DNA of 64,000 nt from Streptomyces sp. B21-105. GTDB taxonomy: Bacteria; Actinomycetota; Actinomycetes; Streptomycetales; Streptomycetaceae. Under the pieces are notes generated by a model. The model saw nothing but the letters and a program-made list of their open reading frames with translations. It did no database searches and was not told the origin of the DNA. Each line of letters starts with the position of its first letter. The first letter of the stretch is position 1. Of this stretch, positions 63,800 through 64,000 are shown piece after piece. The translations under genes were made by a program, and so were the position numbers. The stretch covers positions 3,348,001 to 3,412,000 of the forward strand of contig NZ_JARUMJ010000001.1 of assembly GCF_036898465.1 (NCBI RefSeq), given 5' to 3'.

Positions 63800-64000
63800 T
63801 CACGCCCCCTCCCGCGCGTCGCCGGGCTGCTCGCCGAACGGGTCGCCGGACGGGACGCCGGGTGGGTCGCCGGGCGGGGGGTCCTGACCCCGTTCCCGCA
63901 GGACGTCCATCAGTGCGTGCAGTCGCGGAGAGGCCGTCAGTTGTTCCAGGGTCACCGGGCGGCCCTCGGCGTCCGCGACGGGCAGCCGCCAGTTCGGGTA
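63800..64000 (-). CDS. malQ: 4-alpha-glucanotransferase, C-terminal end only
   Basis: 66 residues visible at the window edge, starting YPNWRLPVADAEGRPVTLEQL and ending in an unconserved Gly/Pro/Asp tail. The YPNW(R/C)LP...LEQL pattern fits the C-terminus of actinobacterial MalQ. Transfers alpha-1,4-glucan segments in maltodextrin metabolism. The catalytic part lies outside the window, so this rests on a short match. Confidence 0.7.
   Translation of the reverse strand, partial: YPNWRLPVADAEGRPVTLEQLTASPRLHALMDVLRERGQDPPPGDPPGVPSGDPFGEQPGDAREGA

Overview
The window is chromosomal DNA of a Streptomyces or a very close relative. It is very GC-rich, uses many GTG starts, and carries actinomycete marks: a mycothiol-dependent reductase, duplicated ClpP, an Eis-like acetyltransferase and Tat-type signals. 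Gene content and order (rne, rodA-mrdA-mreDCB, ndk, folC, valS, clpX, clpP2-clpP1, tig, rpiB, pepN, malQ) match the conserved core of Streptomyces chromosomes. The first gene (rne) and the last (malQ) are cut by the window edges.

Layout. 1-5771 (minus): RNase E/G with a huge disordered N-terminus, a radical-SAM-associated protein (TIGR03936) and a membrane protein built of LTPVG repeats. 5902-9318: an accessory patch with a GT2-TPR glycosyltransferase, a frameshifted ArsR repressor divergent from an ArsM arsenite methyltransferase, and a VanZ-like remnant. It separates the TIGR03936 gene from its usual partner, the TIGR03960 radical SAM gene (9319-11271). 11391-20251 (minus): a CYTH-CHAD protein, the sporulation and cell-wall cluster rodA-mrdA-mreD-mreC-mreB, and ndk. 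20379-31039 (mainly minus): DUF4233, folC, valS, a Pro-rich membrane protein (plus), clpX, clpP2, clpP1 and tig, the core protein-quality-control group. Two tRNA genes follow (Pro-UGG, Gly-UCC). 31656-40844: small membrane protein, acyltransferase, HD hydrolase coupled to a SpoIIE-type phosphatase, Eis-like acetyltransferase, Nei/Fpg glycosylase, rpiB, amino-acid permease and bioY. 41104-45627: an organosulfur uptake and oxidation operon (substrate-binding protein, permease, ATPase, flavin monooxygenase). A 30-residue cysteine-containing leader peptide and a 25-bp repeat array precede it. 45749-64000: zinc ribbon, mycothiol-dependent reductase, two M1 aminopeptidases about 12 kb apart, an AbiEi/DUF559-like protein, Nudix, a large subtilase, an ECF sigma pair, asd, a MazEF-like module, a DMT exporter with divergent MarR, a small membrane protein and the malQ tail.

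How the parts work together. MreBCD, PBP2 and RodA form one spore-wall elongation machine. ClpX, ClpP1P2 and trigger factor cover folding and degradation, with a ClgR-type box upstream of clpP1. The sulfur operon couples import of an organosulfur compound to its oxidation, and the leader peptide suggests control by cysteine supply. At least eight genes have a TANNNT -10 hexamer ending 6-7 nt before the start codon and no Shine-Dalgarno, so they are probably leaderless. No IS element, CRISPR array, prophage or biosynthetic gene cluster is visible. The best candidates for something new are the sulfur leader-repeat region, the LTPVG-repeat membrane protein and the broken ars island.
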